Positions 24,854 to 33,862 are shown, counted from the first letter of the stretch. The stretch is 64,000 nucleotides of DNA from Levilactobacillus acidifarinae DSM 19394 = JCM 15949 (GCF_001434835.1 NZ_AZDV01000005.1:248001-312000), one strand, 5' to 3'. Numbers and translations are program-made. The notes: generated by a model not told the origin, from the sequence alone.

Positions 24854-27427
24854 ATGACGCCAGCTTATTTTAAAACGATTTTACGGGAGATTTGGCGGTC
24901 GAAGGCCCGGTTCTTCTCGATTTTGATTATTATCTTTCTGGGGGTGGCCTTCTATACCGGTATCCGGGCGACCGGGCCGGACATGTCGCAGGCCGCGACG
25001 CGTTACTACCGGACCCAGCACCTTGCGACCAACAGCGTGCAATCGACACTGGGACTGACCAGAGCCGACGTCAGCGCCGTTAACCGGCACGCCGGGGTCA
25101 CCGCCCAGCCCGTCCGGTACTTAGACATCAACCAATTAAACAATAACCGGGTGGTTCGGGTGACCGAGTTGCCGACCACTCAAAAGTTGGACCGCTTAAC
25201 GGTGACCCAGGGCCGTTTGCCGCGGCACGCCAACGAAATCGTGTTAGACGCCCAGGCTCAACGCCTCCAACCGAGTTTAAAGGTGGGTGGAACTTACCAT
25301 ATCGTCAGTACGGCGAGCCGTAACCGGCAATTGACCCGACGGACATTTACCATCGTCGGTTTCGTCAACGCCCCGCGCTACGTGGAAAACGTTGACCGCG
25401 GCGTCACCACGGTGGGCAAGGGGACGCTGGACTATCTGGCCTACGTGCGACCGGGCACGCTGAAATCGCGGGTGATTTCCCGTTTGGACGTCAGTTTCCA
25501 TAACCTGCGGGCCGTCACGCCCTATTCGGCGACGTATAACCGGTTGAACCGGGCCAATACGCGGCAATTGAAACGGTGGCTAGCCCCACAAGCGCAACAA
25601 CGGCAAATCGCTCTGCGGAAACAGGCGACGGCTAAACTGGCCCCGCTGAAACGCCAGGTCGCCGCGTTAAGCCAACAGTTACCGGCAACCAGCCCGGTCC
25701 TAACCAAGTTAACGGCGCAACTACGAGCCGCTCAAGCCCAGGTCACCGCGATTCCGCGGCCGACCTACCTGTATACGGACCGCACCGATAATCCGGGTTA
25801 CAGTGAATATCACGAAAACACACAACGGGTGGTGGCCTTAGCCACCGTCTTCCCGTTATTCTTCATCGCGATTGCCGCGCTGATTTGTCTGACCACCATG
25901 ACCCGGATGGTCGAGGAACTGCGGTTACAAATGGGGACACTGAAGGCGTTAGGCTACAGTAACGTTGCGGTCGGCAGCGAGTTTATGGTTTACGGCGGCT
26001 TGGCGGCGTTATTGGGAACCGCCTTTGGCGTGATATTTGGCGTGAACTTCTTCCCCCGGTTTATCGCTCAGGCTTACGGCAGCATGTACAACTTGCCGAC
26101 GATTGAGGTTAAATACCTCTGGGGCGACATTGGGATTGCGTTATTGATTGCGTTGGCCTGCACGCTGGGGAGTGCGTGGGTGGTCTTACGCGTTGATTTG
26201 CGTAGTCTACCGACGCAGTTACTCCAACCTAAGGCGCCCAAGGCCGGCAAGACCCTGTGGCTAGAACGCTGGACCGGGTTGTGGCGGCGCTTGAGCTTTA
26301 ACCACAAAATTACGTTGCGTAACCTCTTGCGCTATAAGCAACGCCTGTTCATGACGGTTCTGGGCATCGCCGGCTGCATGGCGATGATGATCACCGGTTT
26401 TGGCCTGAAGGACTCCATCGGCGATATCAGTACCAAGCAGTTCAACGACCTGTGGCACTACGACGCCATCGTGACCCGTAGCGGCGCGGAAACGGCCGGG
26501 CAGCGGCGAGCCTTACGGCAGTCGGCCAACTACCGGCGGAGCCTGACGTTGAAATCCAGTCAGGTGACGGTCAAACAAGCCGGCGTGGCGGAACAAACCG
26601 TAACCCTGGGCGTCCCGCAAACGCCGCGGCAACTGAATCGGTTTGTCACCTTGCGTGACCGCCAAACGCAGCACGCTTATCGGTTGACCGATCACGGCGC
26701 AATCATCGACGAAAAGTTGGCCAAGCTGACCCACGTCAAGGTCGGTGACACCCTAGCCCTAAAGGCGGCGGGACAGGCTACCCGGCACGTGAAGATTGCG
26801 GCGATTGCCGAAAACTACATCAACCACTTTGTCTATCTGAGTCCTAGTTATTACCGGCAGGTCTTTCACGCGACACCGACCTATAATAGTAATCTGGTTC
26901 AGTTAGTCCATTCTAATGAGAAGGCCGGTAACGCCTACGCCAATCAGCTGTTGAAGCAGACGGGGATCGTTAACGTGACGTTGATGCAGACCGAACGGCA
27001 GACCAACTTTAAGATGTTCGACAGCATGAACCTAGTGGTCCTGATCTTCGTCATTTCGGCCGGAGCGCTGGCGTTGGTGGTGCTCTACAACCTCACCAAC
27101 ATCAACGTGTCCGAACGGATTCGCGAGTTGTCGACCATCAAGGTGTTAGGGTTTTACGACAACGAGGTCACCCTTTACATCTTCCGGGAGAACCTGATTC
27201 TGACGGTCCTTGGTATCCTGGTGGGGTGCCTGTTGGGCGACTGGCTGCACGCCTACATTCTGCAAACGGCGGAGACCAACGCGTTGATGTTCTCGCCGGG
27301 GATTCATCCGGTCAGCTACCTCTACGCGGCGGCCTTAACGCTGATCTTTAGTTTGTTAGTGATGGGCATCATGCATTTGAAATTAAAGCACGTTAACATG
27401 TTAGACGCCCTGCAATCGGTGGACTAA
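24854..27427 (+). CDS. ABC transporter permease with two FtsX domains
   Basis: 857 residues. An N-terminal transmembrane helix, a large extracellular part with a coiled-coil-like stretch (about 245-300), a first FtsX block of three helices (about 325-450), a second extracellular domain, and a second FtsX block at the C-terminus. The pattern matches large single-chain permeases of the MacB-like superfamily that pair with the ATPase upstream. ATG 24854 with AGGTG 6 nt before it is preferred over GTG 24845. No terminator is obvious after the stop; the next promoter begins within a few bases. Confidence 0.87.
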   Translation: MTPAYFKTILREIWRSKARFFSILIIIFLGVAFYTGIRATGPDMSQAATRYYRTQHLATNSVQSTLGLTRADVSAVNRHAGVTAQPVRYLDINQLNNNRVVRVTELPTTQKLDRLTVTQGRLPRHANEIVLDAQAQRLQPSLKVGGTYHIVSTASRNRQLTRRTFTIVGFVNAPRYVENVDRGVTTVGKGTLDYLAYVRPGTLKSRVISRLDVSFHNLRAVTPYSATYNRLNRANTRQLKRWLAPQAQQRQIALRKQATAKLAPLKRQVAALSQQLPATSPVLTKLTAQLRAAQAQVTAIPRPTYLYTDRTDNPGYSEYHENTQRVVALATVFPLFFIAIAALICLTTMTRMVEELRLQMGTLKALGYSNVAVGSEFMVYGGLAALLGTAFGVIFGVNFFPRFIAQAYGSMYNLPTIEVKYLWGDIGIALLIALACTLGSAWVVLRVDLRSLPTQLLQPKAPKAGKTLWLERWTGLWRRLSFNHKITLRNLLRYKQRLFMTVLGIAGCMAMMITGFGLKDSIGDISTKQFNDLWHYDAIVTRSGAETAGQRRALRQSANYRRSLTLKSSQVTVKQAGVAEQTVTLGVPQTPRQLNRFVTLRDRQTQHAYRLTDHGAIIDEKLAKLTHVKVGDTLALKAAGQATRHVKIAAIAENYINHFVYLSPSYYRQVFHATPTYNSNLVQLVHSNEKAGNAYANQLLKQTGIVNVTLMQTERQTNFKMFDSMNLVVLIFVISAGALALVVLYNLTNINVSERIRELSTIKVLGFYDNEVTLYIFRENLILTVLGILVGCLLGDWLHAYILQTAETNALMFSPGIHPVSYLYAAALTLIFSLLVMGIMHLKLKHVNMLDALQSVD

Positions 27428-27432
27428 ATCCC

Positions 27433-27463
27433 TTGACTTAGAGGCGGCTCTAACTTGTACACT
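27433..27463 (+). promoter_or_regulatory. MerR-type promoter (19-bp spacer with dyad) of the aldo/keto reductase
   Basis: TTGACT (27433-27438), 19-nt spacer, TACACT (27458-27463). The spacer holds the perfect dyad TTAGAG-GCGG-CTCTAA (27438-27453). An over-long spacer with a central dyad is the hallmark of promoters activated by MerR-family proteins (AdhR/NmlR type). Confidence 0.65.
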
Positions 27464-27526
27464 TGGGTCAATCATTTAGATGACGGTTTAAATAAATAGA
27501 ACTTAATCATGAAAGGAAGAAAACAT

Positions 27527-28504
27527 ATGGAATACCGACAATTTGGGAAGACCGGTTTCAACATTAGCGAAGTGTCGTTGGGCACTTGGCAACTCGGTGG
27601 TAAGTGGGGCGCTGAATTTAGTGAAAAGGACGCCCTGGACACTTTGGCCGAAGCCTACGACCGCGGCGTGAATTTCTTTGACACCGCCGACGGTTACCAG
27701 GGCGGCTTGAGTGAAAAGGCCGTGGGGACGTTCATCAAGACGCATCCCGACGTGCATTTCACCACCAAGCTGGGACGGAAGGAAGAACCACTATCCTTAG
27801 AACACTTCAACCCGGCCCACGTGGACCGCTACGTCGATGAATCGTTGACTAACATGGGGGTCGACGCGTTGGACATGGTCCTGTTACACTGCCCGCCAAC
27901 CGACATCTACTACACGCCGGAAACCTTCTTCGAGCTGGACAAACTGAAAAAGGCCGGCAAGATTCGCAACTACGGGGTCAGCGTGGAAAAGGTCGAACAG
28001 GCGATCAAGGCCATGGACTACGACATTTCTGCGGTGGAAATCATCTTCAACATGTTCCGCTTGCGGCCGGCAAACCTGTTCTTCGACTTAGCGAAGCAAA
28101 ATAACATTGGCGTCCTGGCTCGTGTGCCGCTGGCCAGTGGCCTGTTAACCGGGAAATTTACCGCCGACACCAAGTTCTCGGCAGCTGATCACCGAAACAA
28201 CAACCGGGACGGCCAACACTTCGATAAGGGCGAAACCTTCTCCGGCGTGGATTACCTCACCGGAGTCAAGGCGGCGGCCGAACTCAAGGAACGCTTGGGG
28301 ACGGATAACTTGGCGGCGACGGCGTTACGGTACATCTTGATGTACGATGCCGTTTCTGCGGTCATTCCGGGCGCTAGCAACCCAACCCAGATCGAACGCA
28401 ACACCAGCGCGGCCGAGTTACCGGCGCTGACGGCCGATCAGATGACCATCGTGCGTGACGTTTACGACAAATACATTAAGAACCCCGTGGATTACCTCTG
28501 GTAG
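27527..28504 (+). CDS. Aldo/keto reductase
   Basis: 325 residues, TIM-barrel AKR. The catalytic tetrad can be placed: Asp52 (FFDTADGY), Tyr57, Lys81 (TTKLGRK) and His121 (LLHCPP). NADPH-binding region near SAVIPGASNPTQIERN in the last third. Cytoplasmic reductase of aldehydes or ketones; substrate unknown. GAAAGGAAG precedes ATG 27527; the ATG at 27509 overlaps it and is rejected. The MerR-type promoter suggests induction by reactive carbonyls or electrophiles (inference). Confidence 0.88.
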   Translation: MEYRQFGKTGFNISEVSLGTWQLGGKWGAEFSEKDALDTLAEAYDRGVNFFDTADGYQGGLSEKAVGTFIKTHPDVHFTTKLGRKEEPLSLEHFNPAHVDRYVDESLTNMGVDALDMVLLHCPPTDIYYTPETFFELDKLKKAGKIRNYGVSVEKVEQAIKAMDYDISAVEIIFNMFRLRPANLFFDLAKQNNIGVLARVPLASGLLTGKFTADTKFSAADHRNNNRDGQHFDKGETFSGVDYLTGVKAAAELKERLGTDNLAATALRYILMYDAVSAVIPGASNPTQIERNTSAAELPALTADQMTIVRDVYDKYIKNPVDYLW

Positions 28505-28517
28505 CCCACGACAATTA

Positions 28518-28554
28518 AAAAAGGCGTTGCTCTTCTAGCGAGCAACGCCTTTAT
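28518..28554. terminator. Bidirectional terminator between the AKR and map genes
   Basis: AAAGGCGTTGCTC pairs with GAGCAACGCCTTT; A-run to the left and T-run to the right. Confidence 0.9.
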
Positions 28555-28570
28555 TGTGGGGTTAAATAAT

Positions 28571-29365
28571 TTATTTCAACAGGTACTTGGCGTCAAATTC
28601 GGGATCTTGGGACGTCAAAATCTTAGGACCGTCCTTGGTGATGGCCAGGGTGTGTTCATACTGGCATGACAGGGAACCGTCGGCGGACACGTAGTATTCC
28701 CAGTTATCCTTGTCGAGCTTGTCGGTCAGTTCGAAGGTGCCCAGGTTAACCATGGGTTCGATGGTGATGACCATGCCTTCGCGTAACCGAATACCGTGGC
28801 CGGCTTCACCGTAAGCGGGGACGTCGGGTTCTTCGTGCATTTCGGTGCCGATACCGTGGCCAATCAGGTCGCGGACGTCGCCCATGTGGTTCTGGGTTTC
28901 GACGTAGTCTTGGATGACGGCGCCGATGTCCCCGATCCGGTTACCGATGACGGATTGGTCGATGCCCAGGTACAGGGCCTTCTTGGTAACGTCCATGATG
29001 TGCTTGACGTCGTCGCTTACATCGCCGACCGCGTAAGCCCAGCAAGAGTCGGCCTGGTAGCCGTCTAAGGAAACGGTCATGTCGACCTTGACCAGGTCAC
29101 CGTTCTTTAACAGACGGCCCTTTTGTGGGGCCATGTGGGCGACTTCATCGTTGATGCTGATGCAGGTGGCGTAGTGGTAGCCGTCGACGTCTTTTTCGGA
29201 CGGGATGGCGCCGTGATCGGCACAGTATTGCGTGGTAAACTTTTCAATTTCCCAGCTATCGATGCCCGGCTTGATTAAATCGCGTAGGCCGATGTGGATG
29301 TTGGCTAACAGGGTCCCCGCTTCGTTCATCTTTTCGATTTCACGTGGTGACTTAATGGTAATCAA
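28571..29365 (-). CDS. map: Type I methionine aminopeptidase
   Basis: 264 residues. The five metal ligands of the pita-bread fold are visible: Asp95, Asp106, His170 (GHGIGTEMHEEP), Glu203 (TIEPM) and Glu237 (YEHTL), with substrate-binding His77. Removes the initiator Met from nascent proteins in the cytoplasm; an essential function. AGGGAGG-type ribosome site before the ATG. Monocistronic here, not in the ribosomal-protein operon where many bacteria place map. Confidence 0.93.
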   Translation of the reverse strand: MITIKSPREIEKMNEAGTLLANIHIGLRDLIKPGIDSWEIEKFTTQYCADHGAIPSEKDVDGYHYATCISINDEVAHMAPQKGRLLKNGDLVKVDMTVSLDGYQADSCWAYAVGDVSDDVKHIMDVTKKALYLGIDQSVIGNRIGDIGAVIQDYVETQNHMGDVRDLIGHGIGTEMHEEPDVPAYGEAGHGIRLREGMVITIEPMVNLGTFELTDKLDKDNWEYYVSADGSLSCQYEHTLAITKDGPKILTSQDPEFDAKYLLK

Positions 29366-29492
29366 TGGAAAACCTCCCTAAAATATTCTCTACGAGTTCA
29401 AATGTACACTACTTGTGGCCGGATATCCAGATAACGGTTGGACGAAAATTGGAGAGTGTGAGGAGTTAGCCAACTGTTTTAAGGGGTGAATT

Positions 29493-29514
29493 GTCCACTT
29501 TACGCAAAGTGGAC
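29493..29514. promoter_or_regulatory. Perfect 9-bp inverted repeat GTCCACTTT
   Basis: GTCCACTTT-ACGC-AAAGTGGAC, in the gap between the divergent map and small membrane protein genes; operator or hairpin. Confidence 0.4.
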
Positions 29515-29596
29515 GTTGTTGGCCCTCGACGAAGGGGATAAACTTAGACAATTGACCCGTAATGATGAGTTCGCAATTTAGGAGAAAAAAACCTTA

Positions 29597-29878
29597 ATGA
29601 AAAGAATCATAGAATACGCTTTGATTTTAGTGACACTGCTGGGGATTTTAGTCTTTGCGATGCAGAGAACCTCCACGACGCAATCGTCGTCACAACCGGT
29701 AACGGCCCAGAATAATCCAAACATCAGTAATTATTCGCCCGATAAAACGTACCATCGGGGCGATTTGGTCGTTTCAAGTGGGACGGTCTACCGGGTATTG
29801 ACCAAGATTGGCCCGGCAAATACTCAGAAAAATCTAGATCGGTTAGATCCACATTACTTTCAAAAAATACGAGATTAA
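29597..29878 (+). CDS. Small membrane-anchored protein of unknown function
   Basis: 93 residues: an N-terminal transmembrane segment (about 5-22), a Ser/Gln-rich linker, and an outside domain of about 45 residues whose pattern Y-x-x-G-D-x-V-x-x-x-G-x-x-Y-R-V faintly resembles a chitin-binding type 5/12 module. AGGAG lies 11-12 nt before ATG 29597. I do not recognise the family; a role at the cell envelope is the most that can be said. Followed by its own terminator. Confidence 0.65.
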   Translation: MKRIIEYALILVTLLGILVFAMQRTSTTQSSSQPVTAQNNPNISNYSPDKTYHRGDLVVSSGTVYRVLTKIGPANTQKNLDRLDPHYFQKIRD

Positions 29879-29888
29879 ACAGGCAGTC

Positions 29889-29917
29889 GCCCTTTCACTA
29901 TCGAAGGGTGATTTTTT
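29889..29917 (+). terminator. Terminator after the small membrane protein
   Basis: CGCCCTTT pairs with GAAGGGTG (one G-U), followed by ATTTTTT. Confidence 0.75.
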
Positions 29918-29970
29918 ATTATCAACGTTTATTAATAATAAAACTGATAATTAATCTGGCTGATTCGGGG

Positions 29971-29999
29971 TTGCGTTTAAAAAACATCTGCGGTAATCT
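29971..29999 (+). promoter_or_regulatory. Promoter of the riboflavin operon
   Basis: TTGCGT (29971-29976), 17-nt spacer, TAATCT (29994-29999), about 20 nt before the FMN aptamer. Confidence 0.55.
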
Positions 30000-30020
30000 G
30001 ACACTAACAACTTAATAGAT

Positions 30021-30262
30021 TTCTTCGGGGCAGGGTGCAATTCCCGACCGACGGTGACAACGCTTTGTGGCGTTGAAGTCCGTGACCCGCGTTTAGCGGT
30101 GGACCCAGTGTGAGTCTGGGACCGACAGTATAGTCTGGATGGGAGAAGAAAAAAATCGATTTTCGACCTGATGGGGGCAGTCTCGCGATTGCCGCCACCT
30201 CGGATGAAGTCTTATTTAGCTTTTAATCATGGCCCCGCAAATTATTTTGCGGGGCCTTTTTT
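30021..30262 (+). promoter_or_regulatory. FMN riboswitch (RFN element) with transcription terminator
   Basis: The aptamer runs about 30021-30150: TTCTTCGGGGCAGGGTG at the 5' side, the CCCGACCGACGGTGAC core, and GACAGTATAGTCTGGATGGG before the closing GAGAAGA. The expression platform is the terminator GGCCCCGCAA/TTGCGGGGCC (30231-30256) plus six U, ending 15 nt before ribD. FMN binding should stop transcription of the rib operon. Confidence 0.95.
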
Positions 30263-30277
30263 AACGAGGTGAATGGG

Positions 30278-31324
30278 ATGACGGATCAAGATTATTTAGA
30301 TTTAGCGGTGGCCCAGGCCCGCCGGGGAACCGGCCAGACTTGGACTAATCCCCTGGTGGGCGCCGTACTGGTGAAGGACGGGCAGATTCTAGCTAAGGGG
30401 TACCATCACCGGTTCGGCCAGGATCACGCCGAGGTGAACGCGTTAAAGCAGCTCGCCGACGAGCGTCAGGCGCGGGGCACCACCCTGTACGTGACCCTCG
30501 AACCGTGCAGCCACTACGGCAAGACCCCACCGTGTGCCCGGAAGTTGGTGACGGTGGGCGTCACTCGCGTGGTTATCGGCCAACGCGACCCCAATCCGCT
30601 GGTGAGTGGTAAGGGCATTGCCATTTTACGGGCCGCCGGGATTGCCGTGACGGTGCTGGAAACGACCAAGGCTTTAAACCCGGCGTACAACTTCTTTTAT
30701 CACCACCACCGGCCGTTGGTGACCCTGAAAATGGCGGTCAGTGTCGACGGTAAGCTTAACGCGACGACCGGTCAGCGAACCGAGCTGACCGGACCCGAAG
30801 CCAATCACGACAGCCAACGGTTGCGGGCGACCCAGCAGGCCATTTTAATTGGCGAGCGCACCCTTACGGTGGACCAACCGGCCCTGACCGTGCGCGAAAC
30901 GACCGTGGCGGTGCCGCCCCGACGAGTCGTGGTGGTCAATGCGGCCGACAAGCTCGACCGGGACAATCGACTGTTTCAAACGCCGGAACCGGTGTGGCTA
31001 TTGAGTCGCCAACCCAGCCACCAGCCGTGGCCCGCCAGCGTGACCGTGGTGGCGGGACGGCCCTGGACGCCGGACCAAATCGTCCAGTATCTCGCCGAAC
31101 AGGGGCTTCAATCCTTGCTAGTTGAAGGCGGCAGTCACCTGCACGCCCAGTTTGTGGCGGCGGGGGTGGTCGACCGGGTCGTCACCTACGTGGCCCCACT
31201 ATTATTGGGCGGCCAAGCGTTACCCGCCGTGTTGGGACCGGCGAGTCAGCGACTGACGTTAAGCCTGACGGGGGTCCAGCCCTTGGGCGCTGATGTGCGT
31301 TTGACGTTTAGGAGGCGAGGATAA
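30278..31324 (+). CDS. ribD: Bifunctional diaminohydroxyphosphoribosylaminopyrimidine deaminase / reductase
   Basis: 348 residues in two domains. The N-terminal deaminase has the zinc motif HAE (50-52) and PCSHYGKTPPC (Cys77, Cys86); the C-terminal reductase starts near residue 145 (VTLKMAVSVDGK). Carries out the second and third steps from GTP toward riboflavin. Start ATG 30278 has GAGGTG 6 nt upstream; GTG 30269 lies inside that site. First gene of the operon; the stop and the next start share an A (TAATG). Confidence 0.94.
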   Translation: MTDQDYLDLAVAQARRGTGQTWTNPLVGAVLVKDGQILAKGYHHRFGQDHAEVNALKQLADERQARGTTLYVTLEPCSHYGKTPPCARKLVTVGVTRVVIGQRDPNPLVSGKGIAILRAAGIAVTVLETTKALNPAYNFFYHHHRPLVTLKMAVSVDGKLNATTGQRTELTGPEANHDSQRLRATQQAILIGERTLTVDQPALTVRETTVAVPPRRVVVVNAADKLDRDNRLFQTPEPVWLLSRQPSHQPWPASVTVVAGRPWTPDQIVQYLAEQGLQSLLVEGGSHLHAQFVAAGVVDRVVTYVAPLLLGGQALPAVLGPASQRLTLSLTGVQPLGADVRLTFRRRG

Positions 31325-31941
31325 TGTTTACCGGAATTATTCAAGGGCGCGGGACCGTGACGGCCATCGACCACACGGCGACCCACGCCACGCTCACCAT
31401 TGACACGCCGTTACCGGCGAAAATTCACAGCCGAATCGGTGATAGCCTGGCGGTTAACGGCGTGTGTTTAACGGTGACGCAACTACAAGCCACCGGCTTT
31501 ACCACCACGTTGATGCCGGAGACCAGTCGCCGCACCGCGTTGGCACAACTGAAAGTGGGAACTGGAGTGAACTTGGAACCGGCGTTACGCGCCGATGCCC
31601 GGTTAGACGGTCACTTCGTCCTCGGTCACGTGGATACCACCACGACCCTGGTTCAGCGCCGCCGCGACGAAAATGCGGTAGTGTTGACCTTCGCTTTGCC
31701 GGCGGCTTACCGCGGTGAGCTGGTCGAAAAGGGCTCGGTGGCCCTCGACGGGGTCAGTCTGACGCTGACCGCGGTCACGGCGACCACGTTTAGCGTGAGT
31801 TTGATTCCCCATACGTTGGCCCAGACCGGCTTGGGCCAACTGCAAACTGGTGATTTAGTGAATCTAGAAACGGATATTTTAGGCAAATACTTAACGAAAT
31901 TGGAGGCGATGCGCCATGACGACAGTGACGCAACGAATTGA
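31324..31941 (+). CDS. ribE: Riboflavin synthase alpha chain
   Basis: 205 residues made of two lumazine-binding repeats: the first begins MFTGIIQGRG, and the second follows DGHFVLGHVDTT (about 99-110). Dismutates two 6,7-dimethyl-8-ribityllumazine molecules to riboflavin. Overlaps ribD by one base and ribBA by 26 bases, so translation is probably coupled. Confidence 0.94.
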   Translation: MFTGIIQGRGTVTAIDHTATHATLTIDTPLPAKIHSRIGDSLAVNGVCLTVTQLQATGFTTTLMPETSRRTALAQLKVGTGVNLEPALRADARLDGHFVLGHVDTTTTLVQRRRDENAVVLTFALPAAYRGELVEKGSVALDGVSLTLTAVTATTFSVSLIPHTLAQTGLGQLQTGDLVNLETDILGKYLTKLEAMRHDDSDATN

Positions 31942-33121
31942 AACGGCCCTCACCACGTTAAAGGCCGGGGGCTTAGTGATTGTGACCGACGATGATCACC
32001 GCGAGGCCGAAGGGGACATGCTCGGGCTAGCCGAATTTGTGACGCCGGCGACCGTGAATAAAATGGTGACCAACGCGCGGGGTCTACTGTGCGTGCCCAT
32101 GAGTGCTGAGATTGCGACCAATCTGGGGTTACAGCCGATGGTTGCTAACGCGACCGATGCGTTCGGGACGGCCTTTATCGTCAGTGCCGATGCCCAAACG
32201 ACCACCACGGGGATTTCGGCGGTCGACCGGGCGGCTACGATTCGCCGGCTCGCGGAACCGACTGCGCGGCCCGGTGACTTCTACCATCCCGGCCACGTCT
32301 TTCCGTTGATTGCGCGCGAACACGGTACCTTAGCCCGGGGTGGCCATACCGAAGCGGCGGTCGATTTAGCCCGTTTGGCGGGTGTCCGGCCGGTGGCTTA
32401 CATCTGTGAAATTTTGAAACGCGATGGGCACATGGCCCGGCGCCGCCAGCTCAAGTCCTTCGCCGAGGGTGTACAAATGCCGTTGCTATCGATTCAAGAT
32501 ATTCAAACCTACCGCTACCAACATAACGTGGATGTGGCTCAGTCCATTACTCAGGTGCACCTGCCCACCAAGTACGGCGATTTTCAGCTGGAAGCCTTTG
32601 CGACGACGGATGGCCGCGAACCAACCTTACTGATTTCCAAGGGCCCCATCCAACCAAACGAACCGTTACTATTGCGGGTGCATTCCGAATGTCTGACGGG
32701 CGATCTGCTGGGGTCACAACGCTGTGACTGCGGCGAACAGTTAGCCCTAGCCCTGAAGACCATTGAACGGGCGGGCCACGGGGCCGTCCTCTATTTGCGG
32801 CAAGAAGGCCGTGGCATCGGTCTGGTCAATAAACTACGGGCTTATCAGCTACAAGAAACGGGCCTCGATACGGTAGAAGCTAACCAGAAATTAGGCTTTC
32901 GACCGGATGAACGCCACTACGGTTTAGTCGCGGCGATTCTCCACCAGAAGCACGTCCAACGGGTGACGCTCCTGACCAATAATCCCGATAAGGTGACCCA
33001 ATTGGAAGCCCTGGGACTCCAAGTGACCCGTCAGGCCTTAGAGGTGGCGCCTCAAGCGGCGGACCGCGCGTACTTAGAGACCAAAAAATTAAAGTTTCAC
33101 CATTTATTGAAGGAGGTTTAA
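31916..33121 (+). CDS. ribBA: Bifunctional 3,4-dihydroxy-2-butanone 4-phosphate synthase / GTP cyclohydrolase II
   Basis: 401 residues. N-terminal half: DHBP synthase with REAEGD (usual RENEGD, near residue 24) and GHVFPL. C-terminal half: GTP cyclohydrolase II with zinc ligands Cys259, Cys270 and Cys272 (QRCDC) and catalytic GRGIGL near 300. Supplies both precursors of the pathway, from ribulose-5-phosphate and GTP. The start lies within ribE (26-nt overlap) behind GGAGGCG. Confidence 0.94.
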   Translation: MTTVTQRIETALTTLKAGGLVIVTDDDHREAEGDMLGLAEFVTPATVNKMVTNARGLLCVPMSAEIATNLGLQPMVANATDAFGTAFIVSADAQTTTTGISAVDRAATIRRLAEPTARPGDFYHPGHVFPLIAREHGTLARGGHTEAAVDLARLAGVRPVAYICEILKRDGHMARRRQLKSFAEGVQMPLLSIQDIQTYRYQHNVDVAQSITQVHLPTKYGDFQLEAFATTDGREPTLLISKGPIQPNEPLLLRVHSECLTGDLLGSQRCDCGEQLALALKTIERAGHGAVLYLRQEGRGIGLVNKLRAYQLQETGLDTVEANQKLGFRPDERHYGLVAAILHQKHVQRVTLLTNNPDKVTQLEALGLQVTRQALEVAPQAADRAYLETKKLKFHHLLKEV

Positions 33122-33125
33122 CCCC

Positions 33126-33599
33126 ATGACGATTTTAGCAACTTCCCGCCAAACTGCGGGATACCGGATTGGCATCGTAACGGCACAATTTAACCAGGTG
33201 ATTACCCAGAAACTAGAGACGGGGGCCATGTCGACGCTCCAAGGGTTGGGCGTAGCCGCCGACAATATTTTGGTGGCGCACGTGCCCGGTGCGCTAGAGT
33301 TGACCCGCGCCTCCCGGTTGATGGCCGACAGTGGCCGCGTCGACGGCATCCTCGCTTTGGGCAGCGTAATTCGCGGTGAGACCAGTCACTACGATTACGT
33401 CTGTGCCGAAACGGCCCGCAGCCTCGCCAACCTTTCGGCGACCGGCCCGGTACCCGTGATGTTTGGGGTGTTGACCACCGACGATTTAGCCCAAGCGTTC
33501 AACCGTGCGGGTGGTAAGGCCGGCAACAAAGGCAGCGACTGTGCCGCGGGCGTGCTGACTATGTTGAACTTGCAGATGCAACTAACGCCAACCACCTAA
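33126..33599 (+). CDS. ribH: 6,7-dimethyl-8-ribityllumazine synthase
   Basis: 157 residues. Family motifs VPGALEL (about 58-64), GSVIRGETSHYDYVC (about 80-94) and GVLTTDD are present, with the conserved catalytic His in the SHYDYV stretch. Makes lumazine for RibE and normally forms a 60-mer capsid. Last gene of the rib operon, 4 nt after ribBA, with AAGGAGG ahead. No classical U-tract terminator follows at once. Confidence 0.94.
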   Translation: MTILATSRQTAGYRIGIVTAQFNQVITQKLETGAMSTLQGLGVAADNILVAHVPGALELTRASRLMADSGRVDGILALGSVIRGETSHYDYVCAETARSLANLSATGPVPVMFGVLTTDDLAQAFNRAGGKAGNKGSDCAAGVLTMLNLQMQLTPTT

Positions 33600-33606
33600 A
33601 ATTGAA

Positions 33607-33622
33607 TGTTTCACGTGAAACA
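33607..33622. promoter_or_regulatory. parS: parS site (ParB/Spo0J binding sequence)
   Basis: TGTTTCACGTGAAACA, a perfect 16-bp palindrome matching the Firmicutes parS consensus TGTTNCACGTGAAACA, in the intergenic space 7 nt after ribH. ParB nucleates here to organise and segregate the origin region. Confidence 0.85.
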
Positions 33623-33756
33623 ACGGCGTGTTAGGTGACGGCTTTTGGAAAGTCCTTGCCGGCAATTTGATATCGCGGGGTAAACTCAGAACTGAGCTTA
33701 GAGATGGGGACTCACCCGTGACCCTAAGATATGTTGGAAAAATTAATCAGTTCACT

Positions 33757-33795
33757 TAAAGGGCCGGACGATTTTTAAAAAAGTCAGGCCCTTTA
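33757..33795. other. Long hairpin abutting the SDR promoter
   Basis: TAAAGGGCC pairs with GGCCCTTTA, plus GAC/GTC inside one mismatch. No U-run after it on the + strand. It may end rib-operon read-through or form part of the promoter region. Confidence 0.45.
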
Positions 33796-33796
33796 G

Positions 33797-33827
33797 TTGA
33801 CCTCGAGTCGGCTTTAGGTTGTAAGCT
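33797..33827 (+). promoter_or_regulatory. MerR-type promoter of the SDR gene
   Basis: TTGACC (33797-33802), 19-nt spacer, TAAGCT (33822-33827); the spacer carries the dyad ACCTCGAG-TCGG-CTTTAGGT (6 of 8 paired). Same register as the promoter at 27433. Confidence 0.5.
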
Positions 33828-33862
33828 AGTCAGTAGCTTAAAGAATAGGAGTGTGTTGATAG

